Notes under the pieces: model-generated | What the model saw: the letters and a program-made list of their open reading frames with translations, nothing else | Told to the model about the DNA's origin: nothing | Databases searched by the model: none | Program-made: the position numbers and the translations under genes | Source of the DNA: Closterium sp. Naga37s-1 | Taxonomy: Eukaryota; Streptophyta; Zygnematophyceae; Desmidiales; Closteriaceae | Assembly: GCA_947471745.1 (NCBI GenBank) | Contig: CANJKZ010000008.1 | Span: 3,822,001 to 3,886,000, forward strand | Length of the DNA: 64,000 nt | Reading direction: 5' to 3' | Shown here: positions 31,572 to 43,480 of the stretch, in pieces | Layout: each line of letters starts with the position of its first letter | How positions within the stretch are numbered: the stretch's first letter is position 1

Positions 31572-34250
31572 CAGCCCTCAAGAGGGTTCATTTACGGGGC
31601 CAATGATCGGACCAAGCGCGCCAACAAAGCAGCCCTCAAAGTGAATAACACGGGGCAAATTTGTCTGGTAGTCACCGCCAGGCGGTGCTGACACCGCGGG
31701 CGGGAATCTGAGATTCCCTGTACTTCTGGGCAACTACACTCGGAACGTGTAGGAATCGCATTCAGTGTCAGTTTTGTTACAACGTAGTGTAATCAGTGTC
31801 CCTTAAAAAAAAAAACCTGAAAGTTCAGAGTCATCTGGCCCCTAAAGGCTGAAAAATCAGTCCCCCAAAAAGCTGAACACTGGAAAATCAGGGTAGGTAC
31901 AAAAAAATCCATGGAAATCAGGAATTTCAGGGAAAAATTCATGATATCGTAGGGCCTGGTTGTCGCAGGTTGGGTACCCCAGACCCCAAACCTGCCCAAC
32001 CAAACCTGTCACCTGTATATCGGTGTGGCAGCTGCCATTGTAGTTTTGCAGTCCCGGGCACCAATCGCTGCCGAGCCTGGGCTCAAAATGAAGATCAGTG
32101 CGGATCGGCCGATCCTTGGCCGATCCGCTTCAGGTGACGCGTCCTAATGCAACCTATTTCGCCGCGTCGTATGCCTCTCGCAGAATGCGCGGGAAGCATT
32201 CAGGAAATCTCAAGTGCTCAGTCAGGTGAAGTCCAAATTTGCCGCCGCAAACAGCGCAATGGGAAAAGGGGCCGCTTGCTGGGACGAATTGAATATATCC
32301 ACCGAACCCTGCTCAACCGTTTTGATATTGTACTCGACCAGGCGTGCAGAATTGGACTACAGTACACCACGCTGTATGACGAGACACCTTTCGAATCCCA
32401 AGTCGGTCGACGAGATGGATCAGCGCGCCGCGTCTCGCGCAAAATTATCTGGGAGTTACCTGTTGCGAAAACAGAATCCGCATCATCGGTTCATAAATAC
32501 AGCATAAGAACATCATCGTTACACCGTGTAAAGTTGTGCTCGGTATGCCTTTTTTTTTTTTGCGAGTCCTTACATACACGTGCTACCGTATGTATTTTAA
32601 TTGCATATTGAACAGATGCACATGCAAGGTAGTTAAAGCTAAAACATACACGTGACAATATGCATACACCACGGAAAAGGGACATGCCGTTGGTCAATGG
32701 CGGGCCTAAGCGTACAATATACGGTAATCACCTGTGACACAGCTCTCTGGATTCTATCATGACAGGTATGGCTCTCTGGGTTCATTTCAGAGTTACCATT
32801 TGAGGGAGGTACGTCTTTCAGCAGCCTCTGGTGGTGGTGTGCCTTCTGATTTAATAATTATCATTGCCACATGTGTCTTGTGCAGGCCTTTTAAAGCAAC
32901 AGTATACTTTTGCAAGCAGGAGTTTCAAAAACCTTAGGAACTTGAAAAACTGGTTACGCGATTACAACCCCAACCCCCCGCTTCACAAGCGAAGTGAGTC
33001 CCCAAACGCCCCACGTCCAGCTCCCCGCACTCACAGTTCAAAACCTAAGGAATTGCAAAAGGAAACTGAAACTGCAGTAGTGAGAGGATAGCCCACAAGC
33101 TCCTACTTCGGCAGCTGATTCCCCGTAGACTGGGCAACGTTCTAACCTAACCGCTGGATTTAGGGACAGAATTATTTATTGAACCGCGTAACACTGTTCA
33201 AGCGCATGTGCGGACAAATTGCCCATTCGTACGCACTCGCTTAGACCACGCCACCTTAGACAAGGCCGCCCCACGCCTCCTCTCGCTGCCTCACCGCGAG
33301 GCCATTAGCGCCAGCGCCTCCCCTCCCCACAGAGTCCTGCTTAGCCTCGACGCGCTAGCATCTGCCATCCCATCCCGTCCTCCACTCCTAGCTCGCCGTC
33401 CGCCGTTCGCCGCGCGCGGTGAGCCGCTGCTGGACGCCTCGCCGCTCGCGTGCCCTTCCTTTCACGTTCGCCTTCCGTCGTTCGCCTTTCGCTGGACGAC
33501 GTCCGGAGTGAGTCTCCCCTCGCCGAACCACGCTGCCTCGTTCGTTTCCCTCCTTGCACGCCCTCGTTCCAGAGCACTGGAATCCCCTTTTCCGCAACCT
33601 CATTTCCGCCCGCAATCCCCATTCCGCCGCCTTACCCATTCCTGCTCCTATGGCCTCCCGGTTCGAATTCTCCTTTCGCCTCCCCGGGCGTGCTCCTCTC
33701 GCATCCCCGCGCTCTCCTCTCGCTTTCCCCCCGCGCTTCCTCCTCACGCCTCCCCGCGCGCTCGACTCTCGCCTCACCACGCGGCCTCCTCTCGCCTCCA
33801 CGCGCGGCCTCCTCTCGCCTTGCCGCGCGTTCTCCGCTCGCCTCCCCACGCCTGCTCCTCTAGCCTCCCCGCGCCTGCTCCTCTCGCCTCCCCGCGCCTG
33901 CTCCTCTCGCCTCCACGCGTTTCCTCCTCGCCTTCCCGCGCATGCGCATCTAGCATGCGCATCTAGCATGCGCATCTAGCATGCCTCCCCTCGCTGCCTC
34001 TCCGCGTCTCGCGGCGGCCTCCTTTCGCGAGCTGCACTCGAATAAGGCCCTCGGCCCTCTCTCACTCTCTTGCAACGGCTGTGCTTCCGCATCCCTGCTG
34101 CACGCCCTCAAAAGCCCCCCCTGAATGCCCTCACTGCCCCACATGTACGCCCTCGTTTTCCCTCCCTGCTTGCCCTCGTTTCCCCACCTTGCACGCCCTC
34201 ATTTTCTCCCTTGTACGCCTTATTTTCCCCCTTTGCACGATCGCATTTCC
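31572..34250. other. Region without a supportable gene; one dispersed repeat copy
   Basis: GCGCGCCAACAAAGCAGCCC flanks the retrotransposon and recurs near 31616. At 32145-32450 is a copy of the dispersed repeat also seen at 26330 and 45740-46200; it includes short open frames with no recognisable motif. The stretch 33300-33980 is Arg/Ser/Pro-coding low-complexity sequence (CTCGCCTCCCCGCGC units) open in several frames. Confidence 0.5.
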
Positions 34251-34253
34251 CCC

Positions 34254-34715
34254 CCTGCTTGCCCTCAATTCTCCCCTGCTTGCCCTCAATTCTCCCCTGC
34301 TTGCCCTCAATTCTCCCCTGCTTGCCCTCAATTCTCCCCTGCTTGCCCTCAATTCTCCCCTGCTTGCCCTCAATTCTCCCCTGCTTGCCCTCATTTCTCC
34401 CCTGCTTGCCCTCAATTCTCCCCTGCTTGCCCTCATTTCTCCCCTGCTTGCCCTCAATTCTCCCCTGCTTGCCCTCAATTCTCCCCTGCTTGCCCTCAAT
34501 TCTCCCCTGCTTGCCCTCAATTCTCCCCTGCTTGCCCTCAATTCTCCCCTGCTTGCCCTCATTTCTCCCCTGCTTGCCCTCAATTCTCCCCTGCTTGCCC
34601 TCAATTCTCCCCTGCTTGCCCTCAATTCTCCCCTGCTTGCCCTCAATTCTCCCCTGCTTGCCCTCAATTCTCCCCTGCTTGCCCTCAATTCTCCCCTGCT
34701 TGCCCTCATTTCTCC
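34254..34715 (+). repeat. 21-bp minisatellite, about 22 copies
   Basis: Unit CTTGCCCTCAATTCTCCCCTG with rare TCATTTCT variants. The 21-bp length keeps all frames open, which makes spuriously long ORFs. Confidence 0.97.
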
Positions 34716-34724
34716 CCTTCTCCT

Positions 34725-35030
34725 CCTCCCGCCATGCCTTCTCCCCCTCCCGCCACCCCCTCTCGTCCTCTCGCCATAGGTTCTCGTCCTCTCACCATGC
34801 CTTCTCCTCCTCCCGCCACCCCCTCTCCTCCTCCCGCCATGCCTTCTCCTCCTCCTGCCACCCCCTCCTCCTCCTCCCACCATGCCTTCTCCTCCTCCCG
34901 CCACCCCTTCTCCTCCTCCCAACATGCCTTCTCCTCCTCCTGCCACCCCCTCTCCTCCTCCCTCCCTGCCTCCTCCCCCTCCCGCCGTGCCTTCTCGTCC
35001 TCCCCCACTCCTTCTCCTCCTCCCCCTTCC
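34725..35030 (+). repeat. CTCCTCCCGCCATGCCTTCT low-order repeat
   Basis: Degenerate 18-27-bp pyrimidine-rich units between two cleaner arrays. Confidence 0.8.
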
Positions 35031-35520
35031 CTCCCTTCTCTCCTTCCCTCCCTTCTCTCCCTTCCCTCCCTTCCCTCCCTTCCCTCCCTTCCCTCCCTTC
35101 CCTCCCTTCCCTCCCTTCCCTCCCTTCCCTCCCTTCCCTCCCTTCCCTCCCTTCTCTCCCTTCCCTCCCTTCCCTCCCTTCCCTCCCTTCTTTCCTTTCC
35201 CTCCGTTCTCTCCCTTCCCTCCCTTCCCTCCCTTCCCTCCCTTCTCTCCCTTCCCTCCCTTCCCTCCCTTTCCGTCCCTTCCCTCCCTTCTCTCCCTTCC
35301 CTCCCTTCTCTCCCTGCCCTCCCTTCCCTCCCTTCCCCCTTCTCTCCCTTCCCTCCCTTCCCTCCCTTCCCTCCCTTCTCTCCTTTCCCTCCATTCTCTC
35401 CCTTCCCTCCCTTCCCTCCCTTCCCTACCTTCTATCCCTTCCCTCCCTTTCCTCCCTTTCCTCCCTTTCCGTCCCTTCCCTCCTTTCTCTCCCTTCCCTC
35501 CCTTCTCTCTCCCCCCTACC
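35030..35520 (+). repeat. CTTCCCTCCC pyrimidine-tract array
   Basis: Almost uninterrupted 10-bp units of pyrimidines on the plus strand for about 490 bp. Mirror symmetry makes triplex (H-DNA) formation plausible. Confidence 0.95.
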
Positions 35521-35817
35521 TTCTCCTCCATCCCTCCGGACTGCCCCCATCAGCGCCAACCCTCTCTGCGCATCTTTTGTTTCTCCCCCTTTTGTTCTTC
35601 ACATCCCGCCTCACCATCTCGCTACCCCGCCTCCCCATCTCCCCTTCCTCTCAGTTCCTCTCATTCTGCCCTTTCGTCCGACCTCTTCATCCTCACCCCT
35701 CCACCCCGCCTCCCCATCTCCTCAACCCCTCTTCCCTTCCCCTCCCTGCATCCCCATCTCCCTGCCCTGCATACCTCTCTCCCCTTCCTGCTTCCCCATA
35801 TCCACTGCATGTTTCCC

Positions 35818-35942
35818 CATCTCCCCTCCCTGCATCCCCATCTCCCCTCCCTGCATCCCCATCTCCCCTCCCTGCATCCCCATCTCCCCTCCCTGCATCC
35901 CCATCTCCCCTCCCTGCATCCCCATCTCCCCTCCCTGCATCC
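35818..35942 (+). repeat. 21-bp repeat, six copies
   Basis: Unit TGCATCCCCATCTCCCCTCCC, a separate 21-bp family from the one at 34254. Confidence 0.95.
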
Positions 35943-36242
35943 TCCCGAAACCCTTCCAAAGCCTGCTTCTCCTTATTCTCCCCTGCTCCCTCCTGCCTCC
36001 CTTCATTTCCCCCCCTGATTCCCCTCATTTCCCCTCCTCACTTCTGTCATCACAGCCCATGGTTGAATCAAATACTCCCCCTCCCCGACTACCTGTATTT
36101 CAGTGACCAACTGCTCTGAAGATCTTCATGCTTCAACTCGCCTCACACCATCTCATGTCAAATAAGCTAGAGAAAGGTCAATAGTACTGTATTCGACTTA
36201 GCGAGAACATATTTCTTTCTACCTGTATGTGATGTGACACCT

Positions 36243-36554
36243 TCACTGTCCACGCATCTTGGATGAATAATTTTCACTGCTGAAATCGTGGTAGCACATA
36301 GCGGGCTTTGTGACGAATATCTCTAGCAGTAACACACTAATACCGTACAACGCACATGAGACTATACGAAAGTTCTGAGCACCATCCACTACAAGCTGTG
36401 CCTTTGTTTGCATCTGCTGCCCTGTTTCAGCACTACCAATTAGCAGAGTAGGCATAAACGATTGTGTGAAGACCCAGTGGGGACGTGCTATGAGGCGGAA
36501 GAGGAGAAACAGACCCTGAATACAAGCAAGCATACAAGGGAACCATATGCACAA
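36243..36554 (-). CDS. Small ORF with two hydrophobic segments, doubtful
   Basis: A 103-codon ORF (MCIWFPCMLACIQGLF..) with hydrophobic runs near residues 5-20 and 70-90 and non-repetitive composition. It lies just downstream of the possible terminal exon at 36680, so it may simply be its 3' UTR. No motif recognised. Confidence 0.2.
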   Translation of the reverse strand: MCIWFPCMLACIQGLFLLFRLIARPHWVFTQSFMPTLLIGSAETGQQMQTKAQLVVDGAQNFRIVSCALYGISVLLLEIFVTKPAMCYHDFSSENYSSKMRGQ

Positions 36555-36679
36555 GCACCGCGGGGCAGAAGGGAAAAGTGGGTGAGGGGGAAGGGGAGCG
36601 CATGCAAGGGAAGGGAAGGGAAAAGGGATCGGGAAGAGAAGGGTGGGGCAGGAAAAGGGAAGGGCAGGGAGTGGAGATG

Positions 36680-37074
36680 TTAAGGCAGGGAGTGGAGATG
36701 TGAAGGGCCCCTCAGGTGGATTGCCTCGTCAGCGAGTGATGATTGGCCGTTGATGGGATCCATTGAGAGGCCGACAGCTGGCGCCATGGTGTCAAACACG
36801 TGCTTCACCTGCTGGAGTAGGCAGAATGGCACGGTCGTGGGCGAGGAGGGCGAGAGAGGGAGAGGGGGAGAGCGGGATTGTGTGTTGGGCAAAAAGACAA
36901 GTTAGATTGCGGGGCAATGGTGGGAGAGGAAGGTTGATGGTTAAACATCGGCTGGGAAAGTGAGCTGAGGTAGGTGTGAGTTGGTCTCGAGTGGGCAACA
37001 CCACCACCGCTCTGACTCACCGCACCTCACACCCTGCCAGTGCCTGCATCACTTGCAGTGCATACGCCAGTGTC
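36680..37074 (-). CDS. Possible two terminal exons of an unrecognised gene
   Basis: On the minus strand, a segment from about 37074 to 37026 encodes TLAYALQVMQALAGCE and meets a GTGCGG donor. After a CCAGCAG acceptor, 36808-36680 encodes VKHVFDTMAPAVGL..DEAIHLRGP ending in TAA. The composition is unlike the surrounding satellite DNA and the phases agree. The upstream exons would have to lie across the G-rich array and were not found. I do not recognise the protein. It could be a gene remnant. Confidence 0.35.
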
Positions 37075-37279
37075 TTGACAGGTGTGTTGGCAGGGAGATG
37101 AAAGGGACGAGAGGGGGGATGGGATGGAAGGGCCTGGAAAAGCGAAGGCAAAGAGGGTAAATGGTGAGGAACATAAGGGTGTTGGGAAGGAAGAGACATG
37201 AGATGGCGTGTAAGGCAGGAGAGATCGGAAGGAAGGGTGGGGAGGAGTGACCTCAAGTCAGGCAGGAACGATGTGCTAG

Positions 37280-38878
37280 CAGGGGGGAAAGGAGGGATGC
37301 AGTGGGGGAAAGGAGGGATGCAGTGGGGGAAAGGAGAGATGCAGTGGGGGAAAGGAGGAATGCAGTGGGGAAAAAGGAGGGATGCAGTGGGGGAAAGGAG
37401 GGATGCAGTAGGGGAAAGGAGGGATGCAGTGGGGGAAATGAGGGATGCAGTGGGGGAAAGGAGGCAAAGCAGCAGCGGAAAGCAGGGGAATCACGGGGGG
37501 GAGAGGGGATACAAGGGGGGGGGGGATCGGAGGGAAAGGAGGGAAACAAAGGGGGAAAAGGAGGAAAGTAGGGGTGGAAAGGAGGAAAAGCAGGGGGGAA
37601 AGGAGGGGAAGCAAGGGGGGGAAAGGAGGGGAATCAGGGGGGGGGGGGGAGGAGGGGAAGCAAGGGGGGAAAGGAGGAGAAGCAAGGGGGGAAAAGGAGG
37701 GGAAGCAAGGGGGGGAAAAGGAGGGAATGCAGGGGGGGAAAGGAGGGGAAGCAAGGGGGGGAAAAGGAGGGGAATCAGGGGGGGGGGGGAAGGAGGGGAA
37801 GCAAGGGGGGAAAGGAGGAGAAGCAAGGGGGGGAAAGGAGGGGAAGCAAGGGGGGGAAAAGGAGGGAATGCAGGGGCGGAAAGGAGGGGAAGCAAAGGGG
37901 GAAAAGGAGGGAATGCAGGGGGGGAAAGGAGGGGAAGCAAGGGGGGGAAAGGAGGGGAAGCAGGGGCGGAAAGGAGGGGAATCAGGGGGGGGGGAAGGAG
38001 GGGAAGCAAGGGGGGAAAGGAGGAGAAGCAAGGGGGGGAAAGGAGGGGAAGCAAGGGGGGGGAAAAGGAGGGAATTCAGGGGCGGAAAGGAGGGGAAGCA
38101 GGGGCGGAAAGGAGGGGAATCAGGGGGGGGGGAAGGAGGGGAAGCAAGGGGGGGAAAAGGAGGGGAAGCAAGGGAGGGGAAAGGAGGGAATGCAGGGGCG
38201 GAAAGGAGGGGAAGCAAAGGGGGAAAAGGAGGGAATGCAGGGGGGGAAAGAAGGGGAAGCAAGGGGGGGAAAGGAGGGGAAGCAGGGGCGGAAAGGAGGG
38301 GAATCAGGGGGGGGGGAAGGAGGGGAAGCAAGGGGGGAAAGGAGGAGAAGCAAGGGGGGGAAAGGAGGGGAAGCAAGGGGGGGAAAGGAGGGGAAGCAAG
38401 GGGGGGAAAGGAGGGGAAGCAGGGGCGGAAAGGAGGGGAATCAGGGGGGGGGGAAGGAGGGGAAGCAAGGGGGGAAAGGAGGAGAAGCAAGGGGGGGAAA
38501 GGAGGGGAAGCAAGGGGGGGGAAAAGGAGGGAATTCAGGGGCGGAAAGGAGGGGAAGCAGGGGCGGAAAGGAGGGGAATCAGGGGGGGGGGAAGGAGGGG
38601 AAGCAAGGGGGGGAAAAGGAGGGGAAGCAAGGGAGGGGAAAGGAGGGAATGCAGGGGCGGAAAGGAGGGGAAGCAAAGGGGGAAAAGGAGGGAATGCAGG
38701 GGGGGAAAGGAGGGGAAGCAAGGGGGGGAAAGGAGGGGAAGCAGGGGCGGAAAGGAGGGGAATCAGGGGGGGGGGAAGGAGGGGAAGCAAGGGGGGAAAG
38801 GAGGAGAAGCAAGGGGGGGAAAGGAGGGGAAGCAAGGGGGGGGAAAAGGAGGGAATTCAGGGGCGGAAAGGAGGGGAC
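37280..38878 (+). repeat. 1.6-kb G-rich array with higher-order structure
   Basis: Short units such as GGGGAAAGGAGGGGAAGCAA and GGGGAAAGGAGGGATGCAGT repeat throughout. Longer blocks recur: the segment around 38170-38420 reappears at about 38630-38870, roughly 460 bp apart. The plus strand has dense G-runs separated by 1-7 bases, matching the G-quadruplex pattern many times over. The 500-aa open frames here are products of composition. Confidence 0.95.
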
Positions 38879-38883
38879 AGAGG

Positions 38884-39008
38884 GGCGCTAAGCGAGTGAC
38901 GCGCTAAGCGGGTGACGCGCTAAGCAGGTGAGGCGAGCAGCAGGTGACGCGCTAAGCGGGTGAGCCGCTAAGCGGGTGAGGCGCTAAGCGGGTGAGGCGC
39001 TAAGCTCG
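38884..39008 (+). repeat. 16-bp CGCTAAGCGGGTGACG repeat
   Basis: About eight units of CGCTAAGCGGGTGAsG-type sequence follow the G-rich array directly. Confidence 0.9.
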
Positions 39009-40224
39009 CAGGCCTGAACGCGTTGAGCCCGCCGAGGGCAACGCGGCGGGCCAGGAAGGTGGGCAGACAGTTGCCTTACCAAATTTGTCGATTTTGAATG
39101 CAACGATTGCATTGCAGCGATCCCGCCGAATGCGACTAGCCGTGGCGCCTAAGAAATAGGTTACGACAGGCACGCCGCATACACTGCGGGCTCGGCGAAT
39201 GCCACGCGGCGGCAGTCCGAATGCAGAGCGGCGGGGCAAACCGAAAGAGAGATGCGGGGCTCGATTGATGGTCGTTTTCGAGGCATAGCCTAATCTGTAC
39301 ATGTGTAGATACTCCCAGCCGACCATGTGAGATGTCGCGCTATTAGTATAGCAGCCTCCAGCCCAGCATGGTTAGTTATGTCGCCGAAATTACTAGTAGT
39401 CGCTGATTCAATCGCCAAGTGTGTGAGAGTAGCAACGTAGCTTGGTGACGGGAGAGTTTCCCATTTTGTTGTGACCCCCCAACCCAACCCTGGTTCCCCG
39501 CTTCAGATTTTCGCCAACCCTCTCGCCAATCTTTTGTTTTCGTTTTGGCGAAAACGCCGTGCGTACTGTAGATCCTCAAACAGTACTGTCAAATGTATAC
39601 TGCTGCTTTAAAGCCCAAGACCTGAATTACTCAACGGAAGTCAACGCCAAAAAACTAGGTTCGGAAGAGGTTCGGTTTGGCTGCGAAACCCTTTCACTCG
39701 CGAAACCAGTTTGCAACAAAGTTGTGTCGCTTGGAAGAAGACCTGTGATGAATGGCGTGCTTCCCACAACCAGAGTTGAGCGTGCCTACCAAATTGTGCA
39801 CACTTTGACAATCCTAGCAGCAGACTAAAACTAGGCATAATATAGAATACGTGTAGGCAGGGCGTAGCCGTTGACTCTAGAGCGATCAAGGCGCGATGCG
39901 ATGGTGTGTGGTGTGGAATGTGAGTTCGAAGCGTAAGGATATTGAGCGGCGTGCGATGAGATATGGTGTAAAAATGCAGGTTTCGCATAACCCTCACGTT
40001 CGGCCAAGCGTAACCATCCCTCGCCCTCGCTTTCCTTCACCCGGGTCCCACGCTTCCTCTGTCCATCGCCCGCGTCGTCGCCTTCGCTTCCGCAGCCCAT
40101 CGCATTCGCGGCCCCATCCCGTCGCCTTCGCTTCCCCCGCCCGTCGCCGCCTTCGCTTTCGGATGACCGTTGCCTTCTCTTATCCCGCCCGTCGCCTTCG
40201 CTTCTCCCCCCCGTCGCCTTCGAT

Positions 40225-40425
40225 TTCCCCGCGCGTCGCCTTCGCTTCCCCCGCGCGGAGCCTTCGCTTCCCCCGCGCGGAGCCTTCGCTTCCCCCGCGC
40301 GGAGCCTTCGCTTCCCCTGCGCGGAGCCTTCGCTTCCCCCGCACGGAGCCTTCGCTTCCCCCGCGCGGAGCCTTCGCTTCCCCGCGCGGAGCCTTCGCTT
40401 CCCCCGCACGGAGCTTGGGGAGGGA
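40225..40425 (+). repeat. 22-bp GGAGCCTTCGCTTCCCCCGC repeat
   Basis: About nine units with 1-2-base length changes. Confidence 0.95.
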
Positions 40426-40533
40426 GGAGCGGGCAGTGATGCTGGGCAGCTTCCCCGAGGACGAGGCGCGTCTGGGGGGGGACAGGCGGGGGAGGGAGGG
40501 GGAGAGGGAGGGCACGCGGGGGGGGGCCGGGGT

Positions 40534-41717
40534 GTGTTGGAGCGGAGTGAGAGCTACGACTCTCTGCTGTCAGACATCAGCCGCGTCAGCTCCCTCGCTG
40601 AGAGGCGGAGGAGGAGGCGGAGGGGGAGGGGGAGGGGGAGTGGGAGGCGCGCTAGCCATGCCCTTGCTCGTGGGCATGGGCACGGGTGGCGGTGGTGCGA
40701 TGGAGGGTGCCTCGGGAGCGTACTGGGCGACGGAGGGGAGCAGCAGCATGGGCGCCGGTGGTGCGTCGTCGGGTGCGTTCCTTGCAGTGCAAGGCATGGG
40801 GGGCAGCAGCAGCCCCATGGGCGGTCAGCAGCAGGGGGGGATTTCCAGCAGCACGGGAGGGTAACCCTCCGCCCGGCTCTATCCCCCCCTCCTCTGACTC
40901 GGCGGTCGCGCTGGCGCCTGCAAGGGCCAGGCTGGTGTTCTCTCAATCCACCTTCTCCCCGCCCTCTCCTGCCTTCACCATTGGCGCCTCGCCCCCGCCT
41001 CCTGCACTCACTCTCACTGCTGCGCCTGCTGCTCCTGCTGCCGCCGCTGCTCCCGTTTCTCCAGCTGCAGGCACAGGTGCCGGAGGCAGTGCTGCTGCTG
41101 GTGCTGCTGGTGCGTCCGCCCTGCGCAGCCCGGTGGGTCTGGCAGCCTCCCTGGCACCAGCGTCACAGCGCTGCTCCTCGCGACGCCCCTCTGCGCAAGG
41201 TGCCTCCTCTGACTTGGCGCGCAAGGGACCCCATGTGCCCGCATCTGCGAGTGCTGGCGGTGCTGGGGACGTGCTGAGGGAGCCGCTCTTGACACGGCAG
41301 CAGGAGGAGGAGGAGGAGGGGGAGGGAGAAAGGCGCGCAGCTGGCGCAGCAGAAGTAGCAGCAGTTGTAACTCCTAGAGCAACAGCAACAGCTCGAGCAG
41401 CAGCAGCACCACCACCATCCGCACTGCCTTTCGCTCCACAGCTATACATGCCCTTCTGTACCTCCAACCTCCAGCCCTTGCTTATTCGCCATACCCACTC
41501 TTCCCTCCCCGTTCTATCACAGAACCATGCTTGTACAGGTGCCCAGCACCATGGGTCCCAACAGGAGTGGGATGGAAAGTTACCACCTTCCAGATTTGTG
41601 CATTGTGCCTGTAGTCCACTGGCGACAACTGTAAGGAAGAAAATCTCTTGCTTTGTTGCATTTCATGGTCGTGCTCACGTACATGGCTGCTCCGAGGCCC
41701 AAAGTGTTGTATCATGA
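40534..41717 (+). CDS. Possible low-complexity coding exon(s), unrecognised
   Basis: Two overlapping open frames show stretches that do not look like simple repeats: ERSESYDSLLSDISRVSSLAE (residues listed in part, 40540-40605) and, in another frame, LVFSQSTFSPPSPAFTIGAS (about 40930-40990), then Ala/Pro tracts and DVLREPLLTRQQEEEEEG near 41270. Codon usage resembles the low-complexity exons of the FRAY-tail gene. No splice model, start or family could be fixed. Confidence 0.25.
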
Positions 41718-41929
41718 GAAGCATCCAACATACATGGCATGGCTATTTGTCATACCACTATCATCAAAGAGTGAAGGCATCACAGCTAGATACATGGCAG
41801 ACCTGCACAAACACGAACCACAAAATCTAATGTGCCAAGAGTCGAAGCAGCGGGGAAGGATACAAAACAATGACAATGCAAGGGCAGGCAGGCAACAAGA
41901 AACAAGCCCCTAGAACAAGGTAGGAGTGT

Positions 41930-42600
41930 ATAGGCGTGGCAGGGTAGAAGGGTGCGGAGGAATGGTTGACGAGAGGAAGTGAGGAGGCTGAGAGGAAGGG
42001 AGGATGGCAGCGAGGGACGCAGGGAACAGGGAATATGAGGAGGGAGAAATGAGCAAGGGAGACAAGGAGGAAGGGCGGAAGAGAGGATGAGATGAAGGGA
42101 GGGAGGAAAGGGGAAAGAGAGGGGAGAAAGACACTGAAGCAGAGAGTAGGACAGAGGGTGGAAGAGAGGAAGAAAGGAAGGGAGGAAGGGAGGACAGGAG
42201 GAAGGGAGGGGGGAGGGAAGAGAGGGAGGATGGGAGGATGAGAAAAAAGGAGGGTGAGACGAAGGGAGGATGAGCGCAAGGGTTGGAGGGTGGAAGGGGA
42301 GAAGGGGGGATGGGAGGATGTGAGGATCAAGTTGGGAGAGGACAAGTGGGTGAGACGGAAAGGTGGACTAAAAGAAGCTCGGAAGGTGGCAGTCTGAAAA
42401 GAAGAGTGGCAGGGTGGAAGAGAGGCAGGAGGATGAAAGAAAGAGTGGGTGGGAGAGTGGTACGGAGGAGGGAGGCTGGGAGCACGGGCGGACAGGAGAA
42501 GTGAAGGAGGGAAAGAGAGAGAAAGAGAGGAGGGAGGCATGGAGAGTGGAAGGACGGACAGGAGAAGGCAAATAAGAGGAAGAGGAGGAAGACGGGACGG
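41930..42600 (+). repeat. Purine-rich low-complexity tract
   Basis: GGAGGAAGGGAGG-like sequence over about 650 bp; its complement reads as a Leu/Pro/Ser ORF of 306 codons. Not treated as a gene. Confidence 0.7.
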
Positions 42601-43175
42601 CTTCCAGCCTCCCCTCCCCCACTCCCCTGCCCCCCTCCCCAACTCCCCTGCCCCGCCTCCCCCACTCCCCCCTCCCTCACTCCCCTGCCACGCCTCCCCC
42701 GCTCCCTTGCCCCACCCCCTCGCCCCCTTGTGCACAGCGCTCCTCACTGCCCGCCTGCACGAGCTTCCCCGGCTGTGTGCGGGGTTGGTGCGAGAGTGAG
42801 GAGGAGGTTGCTAAGCTTGCTGTGCTGCCATTGGGTTGTGAGTGACACAGCGTGAGGGGCAGGGTGCGTGCTCCTCGACTCGCACCCCATCAGCTTTCAT
42901 TCTCCCCTAGCCTTCGCACCACGCACCCTCACACACCCCACAGCGAACAATTCACGACCCCATACCCAGCGCCCAGGCGCCATACATCTCTGCGTTTAGT
43001 GTGGGCGAGAAGCAAGGGAGAAGGGAGAATGTGAGAGAATGAGAAGGGTTCAAGTGTGGGGTGGTAACCATGGATGACGGTAGGAGTGGTGAAGGTAGAA
43101 TAGGGGGAGAGAGAGAGGCGACGTGTGACGAAGAGGGTGAACGTGATAGGCAGGGAAGTGATGACGACGGCGGAG

Positions 43176-43480
43176 TGTAGGGGAGGGTGGGAGGAAGCGA
43201 GGGCGACGGTGGGAGGAAGCGAGGGCGACGGTGGGAGGAAGCGAGGGCGACGGTGGGAGGAAGCGAGGGCGACGGTGGGAGGAAGCGAGGGCGACGGTGG
43301 GAGGAAGCGAGGGCGACGGTGGGAGGAAGCGAGGGCGACGGTGGGAGGAAGCGAGGGCGACGGTGGGAGGAAGCGAAAGCGACGGTTGGAGGAAGCGAAG
43401 GCGACGGTGGGAGGAAGCAAGGGCGACGGTGGGAGGAAGCGAGGGCGACGGTGGGAGGAAGCGAAAGCGACGGGAGGGGG
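43176..43480 (+). repeat. 22-bp GGGAGGAAGCGAGGGCGACGGT array
   Basis: About 13 units of 22 bp (the written unit minus its last bases, GGGAGGAAGCGAGGGCGACG plus GT). Later copies carry GAAAGCGACG variants. All three frames stay open. Confidence 0.95.

Noticed and set aside
33208..33966. 252-codon ORF
   Set aside because: Arg/Ser/Pro low-complexity sequence from CTCGCCTCCCCGCG units, also open in other frames; no motif.
34070..36106. Very long plus-strand ORFs (more than 600 codons, two frames) and a 466-codon minus-strand ORF
   Set aside because: They are translations of 21-bp and 10-bp tandem repeats, open in several frames at once, with no non-repetitive protein sequence.
37198..38907. ORFs of 484-569 codons on both strands
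   Set aside because: Entirely the G-rich array; Gly/Lys/Glu on one strand and Pro/Ser on the other.
39000..39330. 108-codon minus-strand ORF
   Set aside because: No motif, no splice context, begins in a 16-bp repeat.
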